A stretch of DNA of 64,000 nt, from contig JAFUXG010000035.1 of assembly GCA_017470935.1 (NCBI GenBank), positions 1 through 64,000 of the forward strand, written 5' to 3'. The DNA comes from Lachnospiraceae bacterium (GTDB taxonomy: Bacteria; Bacillota; Clostridia; Lachnospirales; Lachnospiraceae). The notes beneath the pieces were generated by a model that saw nothing but the letters and a program-made list of their open reading frames with translations, ran no database searches and was not told the origin of the DNA. Positions 31,401 to 41,122 of this stretch are shown here, piece by piece; the stretch's first letter is position 1, and the number at the start of each line of letters is the position of its first letter. The position numbers were made by a program, and so were the translations under genes.

Positions 31401-32198
31401 TTAGTCTCTGTCCTTCTTCTTAAACTCCGCATATGCTATATATGTGTATATAAATGTGGCAGCCACCGAAGCCACAATAGTTCCTATGGCCATCCCTGAA
31501 GGCAGTGCTGATTCAAACCTTGTAACTGTCTCACCATCTATTACTATATTCCTGCTGTTCTCAAATGAAAGAAGATACATTACATTGCTAAATGCAAACT
31601 GCCATGTAATATTAAGATTTAACACATCCTGAAGTACTGAGATAAGAATCACCATCACCATGATAAAACCATACCCTAACGCTATGCCCTTTCCTGAGCT
31701 TCGCAGCACGCTTGCGGTCATCATGAAAAATGCCGATAGCCTTATGACAGGCAGCAGTGCAAGCAGCAGCCTTATGACTGCATATTTTAACTCAAGCTCC
31801 TGCCCCCATCCGTTAACTGCTGATAAGGCCACAATGGGAAGATAAAATAATGCCATTGTTAAGATAACACTCCACATTATTCCTGCAATTATTCTTGCCC
31901 AGTATATGCTTCCCCTATTATGGCCTGACAGGAACTCATAATTGATGGTCTTGTCACCGGCATCCGAAGCACATATCCTGCAGGATATAACAAGTATCAC
32001 AAACATCACTATAATGAAATTCTCACCAATCTGGGTAATATAATATACAGAACCCGTCATACCACCATAACTTTCTCCCTCCAGCTGTCCCACAACAAAC
32101 ATCACAAAAAAGGGGAGCACAATAACGGTGATCAATGCAATAATTACAGCCATATCACGGCGGGCGTTGTAGTTAAGAGATCTTATAATATTATACAT
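31401..32198 (-). CDS. ABC-2-type transporter permease subunit (paralogue)
   Basis: This 265-residue membrane protein has six hydrophobic segments, and the start has AAGGAGG. The LSGHNRGSIYWARIIAGI loop matches the neighbouring permease's, suggesting duplication. It is the middle gene of the three-gene minus-strand unit: ATPase, this permease, then the second permease. Two-permease, one-ATPase layouts are common in peptide export and immunity transporters. The nearby OmpR-type two-component system (35096-36981) could control it but is separated by an ATPase gene of another kind. Confidence 0.82.
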   Translation of the reverse strand: MYNIIRSLNYNARRDMAVIIALITVIVLPFFVMFVVGQLEGESYGGMTGSVYYITQIGENFIIVMFVILVISCRICASDAGDKTINYEFLSGHNRGSIYWARIIAGIMWSVILTMALFYLPIVALSAVNGWGQELELKYAVIRLLLALLPVIRLSAFFMMTASVLRSSGKGIALGYGFIMVMVILISVLQDVLNLNITWQFAFSNVMYLLSFENSRNIVIDGETVTRFESALPSGMAIGTIVASVAATFIYTYIAYAEFKKKDRD

Positions 32199-32285
32199 CT
32201 GTTCCTCCTTCTTATATACTTAACACAAGATGTGCAGCAAGCTTGCACGCGGGTTATTTCTGAGCCCTCGAGATGTGCAAGCGAG

Positions 32286-33215
32286 TTATTTTGTGCCATC
32301 CTGCACATCCTGTACCTTGTGCATATAATACTCCTCGAGATTGACTTCATTTCTTGCAAGCTCTATAGGTATTACTCCGCCGTCATAAAGCGCCCTTGAT
32401 ATATCCCTTATCTCATCAAGCCCGTCAAATATCCTTATGCTGCCATCCTCCAATACCTCCAGCCTGTTAAGCTTACAGGTATTGGTCAGTATTGCAGCCG
32501 CCTTCTCATTATCATCTGTGTTGATGTGATAATATTCGCTGCATTCCTCCTTAAGCTCATCAGCGGTGAGCATTCCCTTGATCTGACCGCCATTTATAAA
32601 AATGTAATCCGTACACAGAAGTGACAGCTCGCTTAGAATATGCGATGAAATAACTATTGTAATATTCTGATCCTTATTGAGACTTCTGAAAAGCTCCCTT
32701 ATCTCCACGATACCCTCCGGATCCAGTCCGTTAATGGGCTCATCAAGCACCATAAGCTCCGGCTTCCCAAGAAGCGCATTGGCGATGCCAAGCCTCTGTC
32801 TCATGCCGAGAGAGAAATTCCTGACCTCCTTCTTCCCTGTATCGGTAAGCCTTACTATCTCTAGCACCTCGTCAATTCTGCCCTTATCAGGAATTCCCTT
32901 TTGAAGACGCTGCTTCTCAAGGTTCTCTCTCGCCGTCATTTTCTCCTTCATGTAAGGAGTCTCGATCATGAAGCTCATCCTGCTTCTTGCATGGTTAAGT
33001 CCCTTCTCATCTGTCTCCCCATAAAGGGAAAGCTCCCCTGATGTGGGAAGAATAAGCCCTCCCATGGTCTTCATAATGGTGGTCTTTCCTGCACCGTTAG
33101 GCCCAATAAGTCCCACGATCTGTCCCTGTTTGATATTAAATGAGACATTATCAAGTGCCTTCTGCTTGCCGTACTGCTTTGTAAGCTTCTTAACCTCTAC
33201 TATTACTTCTGACAT
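32286..33215 (-). CDS. ABC transporter ATP-binding protein
   Basis: This 309-residue ATPase has all motifs: Walker A GPNGAGKTT (about 36-44), signature FSLGMRQRL, Walker B LMVLDEPINGLDPEG and H-loop ISSHIL. The C-terminal 90 residues are an extension typical of bacitracin- or lantibiotic-type exporter ATPases. It is the first gene of the exporter unit, with both permeases downstream. The promoter lies in the 33216-33340 AT-rich stretch. Confidence 0.92.
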   Translation of the reverse strand: MSEVIVEVKKLTKQYGKQKALDNVSFNIKQGQIVGLIGPNGAGKTTIMKTMGGLILPTSGELSLYGETDEKGLNHARSRMSFMIETPYMKEKMTARENLEKQRLQKGIPDKGRIDEVLEIVRLTDTGKKEVRNFSLGMRQRLGIANALLGKPELMVLDEPINGLDPEGIVEIRELFRSLNKDQNITIVISSHILSELSLLCTDYIFINGGQIKGMLTADELKEECSEYYHINTDDNEKAAAILTNTCKLNRLEVLEDGSIRIFDGLDEIRDISRALYDGGVIPIELARNEVNLEEYYMHKVQDVQDGTK

Positions 33216-33341
33216 GGCTTCCTCCCTGATTATTGATGCTTTAATTAATCTGCTCTATATCTGAAATGCGTATATACATTTCTTAAGTTACCTACACTAT
33301 AAAATCAAATATTAAAGAATTTCTTAAATTTTTATATTTAA

Positions 33342-33420
33342 AAGACCACCCTGCTACTTTAATGATATGACACCTCCCAAATAGGCAGGGAGCATATCAT
33401 AACATGTGCCGGGTGGTCTT
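33342..33420. repeat. 79-bp nested imperfect inverted repeat
   Basis: Ends AAGACCACC and GGTGGTCTT are perfect inverted repeats. Inside, ATGATATG (33362) pairs with CATATCAT (33393) and CTCCC with GGGAG. It sits between the ABC ATPase promoter and the 3' end of the DUF234-type ATPase gene. It may be a terminator for the latter (minus strand) or a small mobile repeat. T-rich sequence follows on the minus side. Confidence 0.65.
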
Positions 33421-33439
33421 ATCATTCACATTAGGCAAG

Positions 33440-34876
33440 TCAATCGAACAGCTCCTCCATCGTAATGACATTATCAAATGACCATTTATACTCATTATCC
33501 TTAATCCCATAGGTCGTTACAAGAGTATTATGAATAACACTCTTCTTCGGAAGCTTCTCATAAAGAATTGTCTGTCGGTTTCTAAGCAGCTTGTCATATG
33601 CTTTATCAACCTCGAACTCATCGCTATAGAATTTCATTTCACACATATTGGCCACATTATCCTTGCGTAAAATAAGCATATCTATCTGTGTTCCGCTCTC
33701 ACCATCATTCATCTTGGTCCACGCTGATTCTGTTGAACTGATTCCACTAATTCCAAGAGCCTTTTTAATCTCCGGTATATGATTAAAGCATACATTTTCA
33801 AAAGCATAGCCTCTCCATGACACTATGGACTGCGAATCAATATTCTGCTGCCAGAAACCGTCAATCATTGAGTTTTTATTCCAGACGAACTTGAGATAAA
33901 AAATACAAAATGGATCAACCAGCTTATAATGTGCTTCTCTTTTAGCACATCCAAAGGGTATATATTTGATCACAAAATCGCTGGCTATCAGCGCAGTCAA
34001 GCTCTTTGAGAGACTGCCGCCATCCGGGTATCCAGACTCGCCAATTATCTCTTTCCTCGTATATCCCTTGCTTCTCTTACTCAGTACCTTAACAATCCCC
34101 TTGGTCATTTCAGGATTTGAGAAAACAGATGAGAATAGCCTGTCATACTCAAGAGACAGCTTTGCTCCCTTTGTAAAAAACAGTTCATCAACGTTTTGAG
34201 CAAGGCTTTTTCCCCTTATAAAGTAATTCATGTAAAACGGAATACCACCAAAGATCATATAGCTCTGTACAATATCATATCTGGAAAAGGAAATCCCTCT
34301 TTCTTTTAATAGCATTTCGCATTCTTTAAGTGAAAATGGAGAAAGCTTTATCTCATGTGTAACCCGTCCATATAATCCACCATGATTGTTGATCAGCTTA
34401 TTTTCCATCCATGAATTGGCACTTCCCGATATGATCACCATTACATTTCTGTGACACGCCCAGCTATTCCAAAAGGCTTCAAATCCTGTGATAAATCCCG
34501 ACTTAGGAGTATCCATCCACGGCAGTTCATCCAAGAATATCAGTTGTCTTGAGCCATCATCAATACTCTGCAGATGCATCTCTAACATAAAAAACGCTTC
34601 AAGCCAGTCCTTCGGACAATGATCCTTCTTCATTCCCTGTGCTATAAGTGAATAATAAAATGCCTGCAGTTGTTTTTTCAATGGCTGTCCGTTATATTGT
34701 TCATCTTCTTTTATCGGAGAAAGACCCGCATGTCTAAATGTTATTATGTCTTTAAAGGTTTCATCCACAAGATAGGTTTTCCCAACACGGCGCCTTCCGT
34801 ATATCGCAACAAGCTCAGCGTTGTCTCTGTCGTATAATTCAAGTAGTTCTGTGGTTTCTTTTTTTCTGCCAACCAT
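33440..34876 (-). CDS. DUF234-type AAA ATPase with nuclease-like C-terminus
   Basis: This 478-residue protein starts at 34876 (MVGRKKETTELLELYD), where GGGGGT is well placed. Walker A is IYGRRRVGKTYLV (about 25-37) and Walker B is LIFLDELPWMD. A winged-helix-like region (YTRKEIIGESGYPDGGSLSKS) follows near 290. The DUF234 end (about 380-478) carries QIDMLILRKDNVANMCEMKF, a PD-(D/E)XK-like D-x-n-E-x-K core. The family is abundant in archaea and anaerobic Firmicutes and has no established function. A second member lies at 59579-61024; the two share layout and many motifs but are clearly diverged. Confidence 0.85.
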   Translation of the reverse strand: MVGRKKETTELLELYDRDNAELVAIYGRRRVGKTYLVDETFKDIITFRHAGLSPIKEDEQYNGQPLKKQLQAFYYSLIAQGMKKDHCPKDWLEAFFMLEMHLQSIDDGSRQLIFLDELPWMDTPKSGFITGFEAFWNSWACHRNVMVIISGSANSWMENKLINNHGGLYGRVTHEIKLSPFSLKECEMLLKERGISFSRYDIVQSYMIFGGIPFYMNYFIRGKSLAQNVDELFFTKGAKLSLEYDRLFSSVFSNPEMTKGIVKVLSKRSKGYTRKEIIGESGYPDGGSLSKSLTALIASDFVIKYIPFGCAKREAHYKLVDPFCIFYLKFVWNKNSMIDGFWQQNIDSQSIVSWRGYAFENVCFNHIPEIKKALGISGISSTESAWTKMNDGESGTQIDMLILRKDNVANMCEMKFYSDEFEVDKAYDKLLRNRQTILYEKLPKKSVIHNTLVTTYGIKDNEYKWSFDNVITMEELFD

Positions 34877-34950
34877 ATCGATACCCCCGCACACAGTATT
34901 CAAACACAATAATGTAATAAGAAAAATTTATTAAATTTATTATATTATAC

Positions 34951-35002
34951 GGGATAATCAGCTGTCAATCATGATTTTTACCTCATTCCAGCTGATTATC
35001 CC
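34951..35002. terminator. 14-bp perfect inverted repeat
   Basis: GGGATAATCAGCTG (34951-34964) pairs perfectly with CAGCTGATTATCCC (34989-35002) around 24 bases. It lies between the 3' end of the histidine kinase gene (minus) and the start of the DUF234-type ATPase (minus), close to where the latter's promoter should be. It may be a terminator or an operator. Confidence 0.6.
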
Positions 35003-35095
35003 CCATTTTTATACTGATAACGAGCTGAAAAATAACATAAAATAACAAAAGCATATTTATTCCCTTACATTTTTATAATTTATCTTGTGCAAAAA

Positions 35096-36046
35096 TCATT
35101 TTTCAAAGCTCATACTAATTACCAGCATATCCTCCTTGATTTCCGCCGCCACCTGTGCCCCCTGCTTGTCTGCCAGAAGCTTCACTATATAAAGACCAAG
35201 TCCTGCGCCGCCGGAAGGGCGCGCCTTGTCACCACGATATGTCCTATCAAACAGCTGCGCCACATCAAATGTGCTGTCTGCCGCAATATTGTTGGAAAAC
35301 ACTATGCTGACCCGGTAGTCTTTATCATTCATATCTGACGTTATATGAACCTTCTCCTGATCAAACACCGGAGTGCATCGGAGTGCAACCTCAAACTCAT
35401 CCTCAGCATACTTGAGCACATTGTTAAGAAGGTTATTGCACATCCTTCTAAGGAGCATTTCATCCGCTTTGATAAATATGCTCTTTTCCGGCAGATCTAT
35501 CTTAGGAGTAAGTCCCCGATCCCTTATTACTGCCTCATTGTCTATAACGAACTGCATAAGAAATGCCGTGGCATCAATACGTTTCAAATCCACCGCTTCT
35601 GCATCACTTTCAAGCACAGACATCTCAAAGAAATCATCCACCATCTCCCGAAGGCTGTCTGTACGTTCCATGCTGATACGCAGATACTCCCTTCCCCGTT
35701 CTGACAAGGTCTCCTCCCTCTCTAACATCTGGAGATTGCCCTTCACCACTGTAAGGGGTGTCCTCAGATCATGGGCAATGTCAGAGATGGACTGTTTCAG
35801 ATTATTCTTATTCTGTTCCGCCTCCAGCTTCATGGCCTTCTGATGATCCAGATTCCTGTTGATCTCTGCCGCCAGCTCATTTACATCCTTATCAAATAAG
35901 GCTATCTTCAATTGTCTGTTATAAGATGTTCTTCTTGTCTCCTTAAGCTCTGTCTTAATACCCCTTGCCTGTCTTCTCATGGCATAAATGTAGACAAGAA
36001 GTATAATACATATAATTACAAGGACAATGCACACAATTATTATCAT
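35096..36046 (-). CDS. Sensor histidine kinase (OmpR-partner type)
   Basis: This 316-residue kinase has one N-terminal membrane helix (residues 2-22) and only a short linker. The HisKA motif is SDIAHDLRTPLTVVKGN (phosphoacceptor His near 93). The ATPase domain has NNLLNNVLKYAED and GGAGLGLYIVKLLADK. The lack of an extracellular domain is typical of kinases that sense within the membrane or through a partner transporter, as in antimicrobial-peptide response systems. The regulator gene is just upstream on the same strand with a 119-base gap. Confidence 0.9.
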   Translation of the reverse strand: MIIIVCIVLVIICIILLVYIYAMRRQARGIKTELKETRRTSYNRQLKIALFDKDVNELAAEINRNLDHQKAMKLEAEQNKNNLKQSISDIAHDLRTPLTVVKGNLQMLEREETLSERGREYLRISMERTDSLREMVDDFFEMSVLESDAEAVDLKRIDATAFLMQFVIDNEAVIRDRGLTPKIDLPEKSIFIKADEMLLRRMCNNLLNNVLKYAEDEFEVALRCTPVFDQEKVHITSDMNDKDYRVSIVFSNNIAADSTFDVAQLFDRTYRGDKARPSGGAGLGLYIVKLLADKQGAQVAAEIKEDMLVISMSFEK

Positions 36047-36165
36047 ATCACTCTTTCCTCATCTACATACATTTCCGTTCCCGCTGGCAATTCTATCTCT
36101 CTTACTATTCTTGTTAATTCTGTAACATAATCAATATCATATATTTCCAAATATTCATGATCACT

Positions 36166-36981
36166 TCACATATCCCTTTCTTTCAATCGGTACCCAATAC
36201 CCCACACCGTCTCTATATAATCATTTCCTGTCTGTTTTTTCAGCTTGCTCCTTAGATTGCTCATATGCACATTGATGGTGTTGTCCTCGTAATAATAGGT
36301 ATCATTCCACACCGTTTCATACAGGTTCACCTTGGTAAAGGTCTTAGTTGGGTATTGAAGAAACAGCTGCAGAAGTGCCAGCTCCTTGGCAGTAAGTGTC
36401 AGATTCCTGTCCTCATATGCAGCCCTGTTCTCATCAACATATATCACGAGCTTTCCGTCGGCCGAAGTAATCTTGACCGCAGTCAAATTATTGCCAGAAC
36501 CACCACCTGAAGCTGCACCTTGTATACTGCCAGCTAATCCATTGTAGTCCTTTGTGTTTCCACTAATCATCCCCTTAGATACACCTGCTGGCACTCCGTT
36601 ATCCCCTGCCCCCGGTGCCCCGGTTCTTCTCAATACCACTTCTATCCTTACTAATACCTCATCAAGATCAAAGGGCTTAATAATATAATCATCTGCCCCG
36701 ACCCTAAGCACCTCCAGCCTTGTCTCCATCATGGATTTTGCAGACAGAACAATAACAGGAGTATTAGAATACTCTCGAAGCTCCCTGATCAGATCATCTC
36801 CGCTTCTAAAGGGCAGCATAAGATCCATTAGTATAAGAGAGAACTGCTCCTCCCTCATGATCTTACCTGCGCTGCTCCCGTCAGATGCGGTAACTATCTC
36901 GTATCCATTTTCATTTAGAAAGTCCGACAACAGAGCTCGTATCTCCCTGTCATCCTCCACTATCAAAATCCTGTCTGCCAT
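36166..36981 (-). CDS. OmpR-family response regulator
   Basis: This 271-residue protein has a receiver domain with VEDDREIRALL and phosphoacceptor Asp in LILMDLMLPFRSG, and VLSAKS and IIKPFDLDE completing it. A 45-residue Gly/Ser-rich insert (about 125-170) separates it from the winged helix, longer than the usual linker. The C-terminal domain has LTAKELALLQLFLQYP and a typical ending, NTINVHMSNLRSKLKKQ then ETVWGIGYRL. The kinase follows on the same strand. The nearby exporter at 30523-33215 is a possible target by analogy with bacitracin-type modules. Confidence 0.92.
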   Translation of the reverse strand: MADRILIVEDDREIRALLSDFLNENGYEIVTASDGSSAGKIMREEQFSLILMDLMLPFRSGDDLIRELREYSNTPVIVLSAKSMMETRLEVLRVGADDYIIKPFDLDEVLVRIEVVLRRTGAPGAGDNGVPAGVSKGMISGNTKDYNGLAGSIQGAASGGGSGNNLTAVKITSADGKLVIYVDENRAAYEDRNLTLTAKELALLQLFLQYPTKTFTKVNLYETVWNDTYYYEDNTINVHMSNLRSKLKKQTGNDYIETVWGIGYRLKERDM

Positions 36982-37139
36982 TTCCCCATATCCCGTTTAC
37001 TTATTCGATTAATGATTATAAAAAAATATGTCATTAATTATTAATAATACATAACCAAAATGATCTTGTGCTTATCATACAAGACTATATCTTTTCAATT
37101 ACAATGTCAACTTTTTTACCCGCACAAGCCATATCATCT

Positions 37140-37168
37140 TTGACACTGAGGGATACAGGTATTATAAT
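37140..37168 (+). promoter_or_regulatory. Perfect consensus promoter
   Basis: TTGACA (37140-37145) and TATAAT (37163-37168) are separated by exactly 17 bases, 35 bases upstream of the start at 37203. A second AT-rich -10-like block follows. It predicts strong constitutive expression of the next gene. Confidence 0.9.
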
Positions 37169-37202
37169 ACTTGATAATACTATAATATTAAGGGGGAAAA
37201 CC

Positions 37203-38390
37203 ATGAACGATACATACAATCCGTTTGTCCAGATAGCTAAAGCCTATGAGGGCTTTGTACATTCTGATGTATACTACAAGCTGCGCCGCCAGTCAACCAA
37301 GAGCAAGATACTTTGCGCTATTATAGTGACTATCCTTGTGAACCTCATTTCCTTTGGTATCAGAACGGCAAAGCTTGTAACCAACAAAAATCTTGCTGAC
37401 ACACTGAATGAAATGCCAGATTTCTCTTATGATGATGGTATTCTATCCCTTGACCAGAAGTATGAAAGTGCCACCTCTGACACCTACATTTCCATCGATA
37501 CTGACGTGTCCTATTACTATAGTGGTACAGGCGGTGATGGCTATATTGATCCTGTAGATGTTGCACCTCTCATAAGCAAGCTTAATCAGACTGGCAGCAG
37601 CATCCAGCAGGCTATGTTCGTCAGCCAGTCCAATTTCCTTATGGTCAATTACCTGACGGGACAGGTTCAGCAGATGAAATTCTCTGAGCTTTCCCAGATA
37701 TTTAATATTAGATCCTTTTCAAAAGCAACAATACAGTCAGGCTACAAGGGCTTTATTGCTAAATGGGGCATCATCCTCGGCCTTTTGTATCTGCCTGTGA
37801 GGTTTGCACTGTTATTCCTGGTGGCACTTATTTTCACCCTTTTGGCACAGGTTGGCAAGTCCATTACAAAATCAAATGATGATTTCAACACCATATACTG
37901 GATTGCCTTCTATATAAACATTGCCTTTGTCATCATCAAGGTGCTATTGACAAGCCTTCTTCCAATTGGCGGCAGCATGCTCAACACCCTGTTCTTTGCA
38001 CTGTTTATATTCATTATTCTTAAGACCTTGAAGGCTGGAGATCCTGACGCCAAGAACGCTTATGATGCTACCATGAGAACCATTTCATATCCCGGCATGA
38101 CAGCTGCTGGCACATTCTCAGGCGGTAATGATGCCTCCTCAGGCAGCAACGATGCTTTATCGGGCAGTAATGATGCCTTCTCAGGCGGCAACGATGCTTT
38201 CTCGGGCAGTAACGATGCCTTCTCAGGCAGCAACGATGCTTTCTCGGGCAGTAACGATGCCTTCTCAGGTGGCAATGATGCTTTCTCAAGCGGCAGTAAC
38301 AGTTCTTTTGGAAGTGACACACCAAAACAGACTGTTGGCACAGTTATAGAGGATGATTTTGAAAGCTTTGAAAACAACAGTCCTTTATAA
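37203..38390 (+). CDS. Membrane protein with C-terminal Ser/Gly/Asn repeat
   Basis: This is a 395-residue protein. The ATG at 37203 follows AGGGGG; the longer frame would place the promoter inside the coding region. It has one membrane helix near residues 32-52, a predicted extracytoplasmic or loop region (55-175), then helices near 180-280 (FIAKWGIILGLLYLPVRFALL and later segments). The last 90 residues are tandem SGGNDAF/SGSNDAF units and a short acidic end. I do not recognise the family. The repeat is encoded by near-identical DNA and is likely variable. It is monocistronic with a consensus promoter. Confidence 0.75.
   Translation: MNDTYNPFVQIAKAYEGFVHSDVYYKLRRQSTKSKILCAIIVTILVNLISFGIRTAKLVTNKNLADTLNEMPDFSYDDGILSLDQKYESATSDTYISIDTDVSYYYSGTGGDGYIDPVDVAPLISKLNQTGSSIQQAMFVSQSNFLMVNYLTGQVQQMKFSELSQIFNIRSFSKATIQSGYKGFIAKWGIILGLLYLPVRFALLFLVALIFTLLAQVGKSITKSNDDFNTIYWIAFYINIAFVIIKVLLTSLLPIGGSMLNTLFFALFIFIILKTLKAGDPDAKNAYDATMRTISYPGMTAAGTFSGGNDASSGSNDALSGSNDAFSGGNDAFSGSNDAFSGSNDAFSGSNDAFSGGNDAFSSGSNSSFGSDTPKQTVGTVIEDDFESFENNSPL
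38115..38295. repeat. In-gene tandem repeat encoding S-G-x-N-D-A-F units
   Basis: About eight units of 21 bases alternate between GGCAGCAACGATGC-like and GGCAGTAATGATGC-like forms, all in frame. Unit identity is high, so copy number probably changes by slippage. Confidence 0.85.
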
Positions 38391-38548
38391 ATATATTGGA
38401 ACCTTTCATAGAATTTATGCATCATACTTATGGAGCCTTGCAGGCTAATCCTTCTAAAATACATATTACTACGAAGCCAAGTATTGAGGGCTGCTTACAA
38501 GGCAATATTTTTTACATGATTCATTTAATCAAAGAAAGGAGATTCATT

Positions 38549-39316
38549 ATGAAACTAACCAAAAAAATGAAACTGACCATGGCAGGACTGCTTTCCTTGA
38601 GCCTGCTTGCCTCCATTGCACTGCCGATCAATGTTAATGCCGAGAGCACCGAAACCATTAATGTTGTCACCACCTTAACAGGTGATAATGACTACTCAGA
38701 AACCTATACCTACGACAGCAATGGTCTGATCACAAAGAAGGCTAACTCTTATGACGTAGTCAGCAAGTATACCTACAAGAAGGGCCTTCTTACAAAGATG
38801 ACCACAAAGTCATCCGGCTATACTGATAAATACACCTACAAGTATGACAAGAAAAACCGCGTGATCAAAATGTCAGGCAAAAGCTCTGACGGCTTCAAGA
38901 CTACAAGTACCTACAAATATGGCAAGAAAAACCGCGTAGCAAAACAGGTTTACAAGGAGTCAGGTCCTGAGGCAATTGGAACGCCCCTTAACTACACCTA
39001 CACCTATAACAAGAATGGTTATATTACAAAGGAAAAGCACAGCGGCTTCGACAAGAATTCAGTAAGCTATGCCTATGACGCCAACGGCAACATGACAAAG
39101 TCGAAGGACAAGAATACAGCCATAACCGTCGAAAACACATACGAGGATGGTAAGCTGGTCTCTCAAAAGATCACAACCAAGGCATATGGCGAGGTGACTA
39201 CATCAACCAAAACATATACATACCAGGAGGTTACTGTTCCTAAGAAGTATGTTAATACGGTAAAGGCTCAGCAACGGGCAATACTTAATACCAGCATACC
39301 ACGATTTGTATATTAA
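38549..39316 (+). CDS. Secreted YD/RHS-like repeat protein
   Basis: This 255-residue protein starts at 38549, where AAAGGAG is well placed. It has a signal peptide with basic start KLTKKMK, hydrophobic core and likely cleavage after VNA near residue 32. The mature part is built of short repeats of the YTYDSNGLITKK and YKYDKKNRVIKMSG type, each with a Y-x-Y-(D/G)-x-x-x-x-(L/I/V) pattern like YD repeats of RHS proteins. YD repeats form beta-strands; here there are only about eight and no toxin domain. It is probably a small surface or secreted beta-protein. It follows the repeat membrane protein by 158 bases. Confidence 0.72.
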   Translation: MKLTKKMKLTMAGLLSLSLLASIALPINVNAESTETINVVTTLTGDNDYSETYTYDSNGLITKKANSYDVVSKYTYKKGLLTKMTTKSSGYTDKYTYKYDKKNRVIKMSGKSSDGFKTTSTYKYGKKNRVAKQVYKESGPEAIGTPLNYTYTYNKNGYITKEKHSGFDKNSVSYAYDANGNMTKSKDKNTAITVENTYEDGKLVSQKITTKAYGEVTTSTKTYTYQEVTVPKKYVNTVKAQQRAILNTSIPRFVY

Positions 39317-39411
39317 TAACCTACTGTCAGGCAATTACCAGGCTAATGCCAACACTTTATTTGTTATGAATATATAATATCAAATTAACATTAAATGGAG
39401 GAAGTAATAAG

Positions 39412-39945
39412 ATGGAACCGATCAAGAGACTGAAAAGAGAACTGCGGGCACAGGGCACAGTAATCGGATTATACAAGGATACTGTAGAAATAAATGGTAC
39501 CACTGCCGAATGGGACTACATCCATCATGACGGAGCTGCCTGCGTTGTGGCAGTTAATAACAATGGCAAGCTTTTGATGGTCAGGCAGTATAGAAACGCT
39601 CTTGACCGGTTCACCTTAGAGCTTCCTGCCGGAAAGCTGGACTCACCGGATGAGCCTACTATAGAATGTGCAACAAGAGAATTAGAGGAAGAGACCGGAT
39701 ACAAGGCAGGCAGCATGGAATATCTTCTCACAGTCAACACAACAGTTGCCTTCTGCAATGAAAGGGTGGATGTATATCTTGCCACAGATCTGGAAAAGAC
39801 CGCACAGCACCTTGATCCCGAGGAAGAGATCAACGTTGAGGAGTGGGATATAGAGGATCTGAAAAAGCTCATTTACGAGGGTAAGATGACAGACGGGAAA
39901 ACCATAGCTGGTATTATGACGTACGCTGCAAAGAAGCTTAGTTAA
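39412..39945 (+). CDS. NUDIX hydrolase, ADP-ribose pyrophosphatase type
   Basis: This 177-residue enzyme hydrolyses nucleoside diphosphate sugars, most likely ADP-ribose to AMP and ribose phosphate. The Nudix box reads from GKLDSPDEPTIECATRELEE to the following ETGY, with the catalytic R-E-L-x-E-E-x-G core. VRQYRNALDRFTLELPAG just before it is typical of ADP-ribose pyrophosphatases. The upstream GGAGG is well placed. The gene is convergent with uppP (33-base gap). It is housekeeping, but of passing interest beside TIR systems that produce ADP-ribose. Confidence 0.9.
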   Translation: MEPIKRLKRELRAQGTVIGLYKDTVEINGTTAEWDYIHHDGAACVVAVNNNGKLLMVRQYRNALDRFTLELPAGKLDSPDEPTIECATRELEEETGYKAGSMEYLLTVNTTVAFCNERVDVYLATDLEKTAQHLDPEEEINVEEWDIEDLKKLIYEGKMTDGKTIAGIMTYAAKKLS

Positions 39946-39977
39946 GGTTATTAAAGAGCTTCGCAATTAAGCACATA

Positions 39978-40874
39978 TTACCGAATAAGGAAAAAGTAGA
40001 GAAGCACCAGTACACCAAGTGCGATCCTGTACCAGCCGAAAACCTTGAAATCATGCTTCTTAATGTAGCCCATAAGGAACTTGATGGCAAATATTGATAC
40101 TGCGAAGGCAACAAGCATTCCAACCAAAAGAACAGCAAGCTCCGTTCCGGTAAATGATAACCCGAACTTCAAAAGCTTCACAAGGCTTGCTCCAAACATT
40201 ACCGGGATGGCCAGGAAAAATGTGAATTCCGCCGCAATCTCACGGGATGCTCCAATAAGAATTCCACCGATTATGGTTGAGCCGGAGCGGGAGGTTCCGG
40301 GAATTAAGGAAAGCACCTGGAAAAGTCCAATAAGAATAGCATCCTTAAAGCCTAAGGCTTCGAGACTTGTAATCTTAGGCCTTCTATTTTCATTATAATT
40401 CTCAATAACAATAAATATCACACCATATACAATAAGTGCTATGGCAACAACTGTGGCATTATAGAAATGCTCATCCATCCAGTCGTCAAGTGCCAGCCCG
40501 AAAACCGCTGCCGGAACACACGCCACTGCAATCTTAAGCCACAGCACGATCTTATCCATGTGGCAGTAGTTATTACAGAAGCTCTGAAAGCCCTTCATAA
40601 ACCCACTCTCAGCCTCATGCACAAACCAGCTCTCCTTAGGGGCATTTTTCCTTGTGTGGAAGGGCCACAATTTATCCCAGAAGATAACCACAACAGCAAG
40701 TATGGCACCAAGCTGGATTACCACATCAAACATCTCCATAAATGCGTCACTCTGCTCTAAGTGGACGAACTCATTTACAAGAATAAGATGTCCTGTGCTG
40801 CTGATAGGCAGCCACTCAGTAATCCCCTCAACAACTCCCAATAAAATTACCTTCAACCATTCTATAAATGCCAT
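39978..40874 (-). CDS. uppP: Undecaprenyl-diphosphatase
   Basis: This 298-residue membrane enzyme (BacA/UppP family) recycles undecaprenyl pyrophosphate to the monophosphate carrier for peptidoglycan and other envelope polymers. The two signature motifs are present: [17 protein letters not shown] near residue 14-30 with catalytic Glu, and [14 protein letters not shown] near 190-203 with the phosphate-binding Ser/Arg. About eight hydrophobic segments fit the family. It has its own unit; 40875-41122 upstream is AT-rich with no gene. Increased UppP gives bacitracin resistance in other bacteria. Confidence 0.95.
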   Translation of the reverse strand: MAFIEWLKVILLGVVEGITEWLPISSTGHLILVNEFVHLEQSDAFMEMFDVVIQLGAILAVVVIFWDKLWPFHTRKNAPKESWFVHEAESGFMKGFQSFCNNYCHMDKIVLWLKIAVACVPAAVFGLALDDWMDEHFYNATVVAIALIVYGVIFIVIENYNENRRPKITSLEALGFKDAILIGLFQVLSLIPGTSRSGSTIIGGILIGASREIAAEFTFFLAIPVMFGASLVKLLKFGLSFTGTELAVLLVGMLVAFAVSIFAIKFLMGYIKKHDFKVFGWYRIALGVLVLLYFFLIR

Positions 40875-41122
40875 TATGTTATCCTCTCATATTCGTATAT
40901 CTGAGACGTTTGCAAAACTAATATGCACATGAACCTTGTACAGTTCCAACGCAGCATACGTTATATATGAGCTTTGCAAATGTCTGTCGTGTATTCATTC
41001 TATGCAATATATACTGCCTGATATTCCAACATTAGCAGCAGTAATTATTTTGTATCCATGCAATACTATCACATAAATACCAACTTTGCAAATTGTTCAA
41101 GCCAGGCTGCAGACATAGATTT

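Noticed and set aside
38549-39316. RHS toxin
   Set aside because: There are only about eight YD-like repeats, no RHS core boundary motif and no C-terminal toxin domain or immunity gene.
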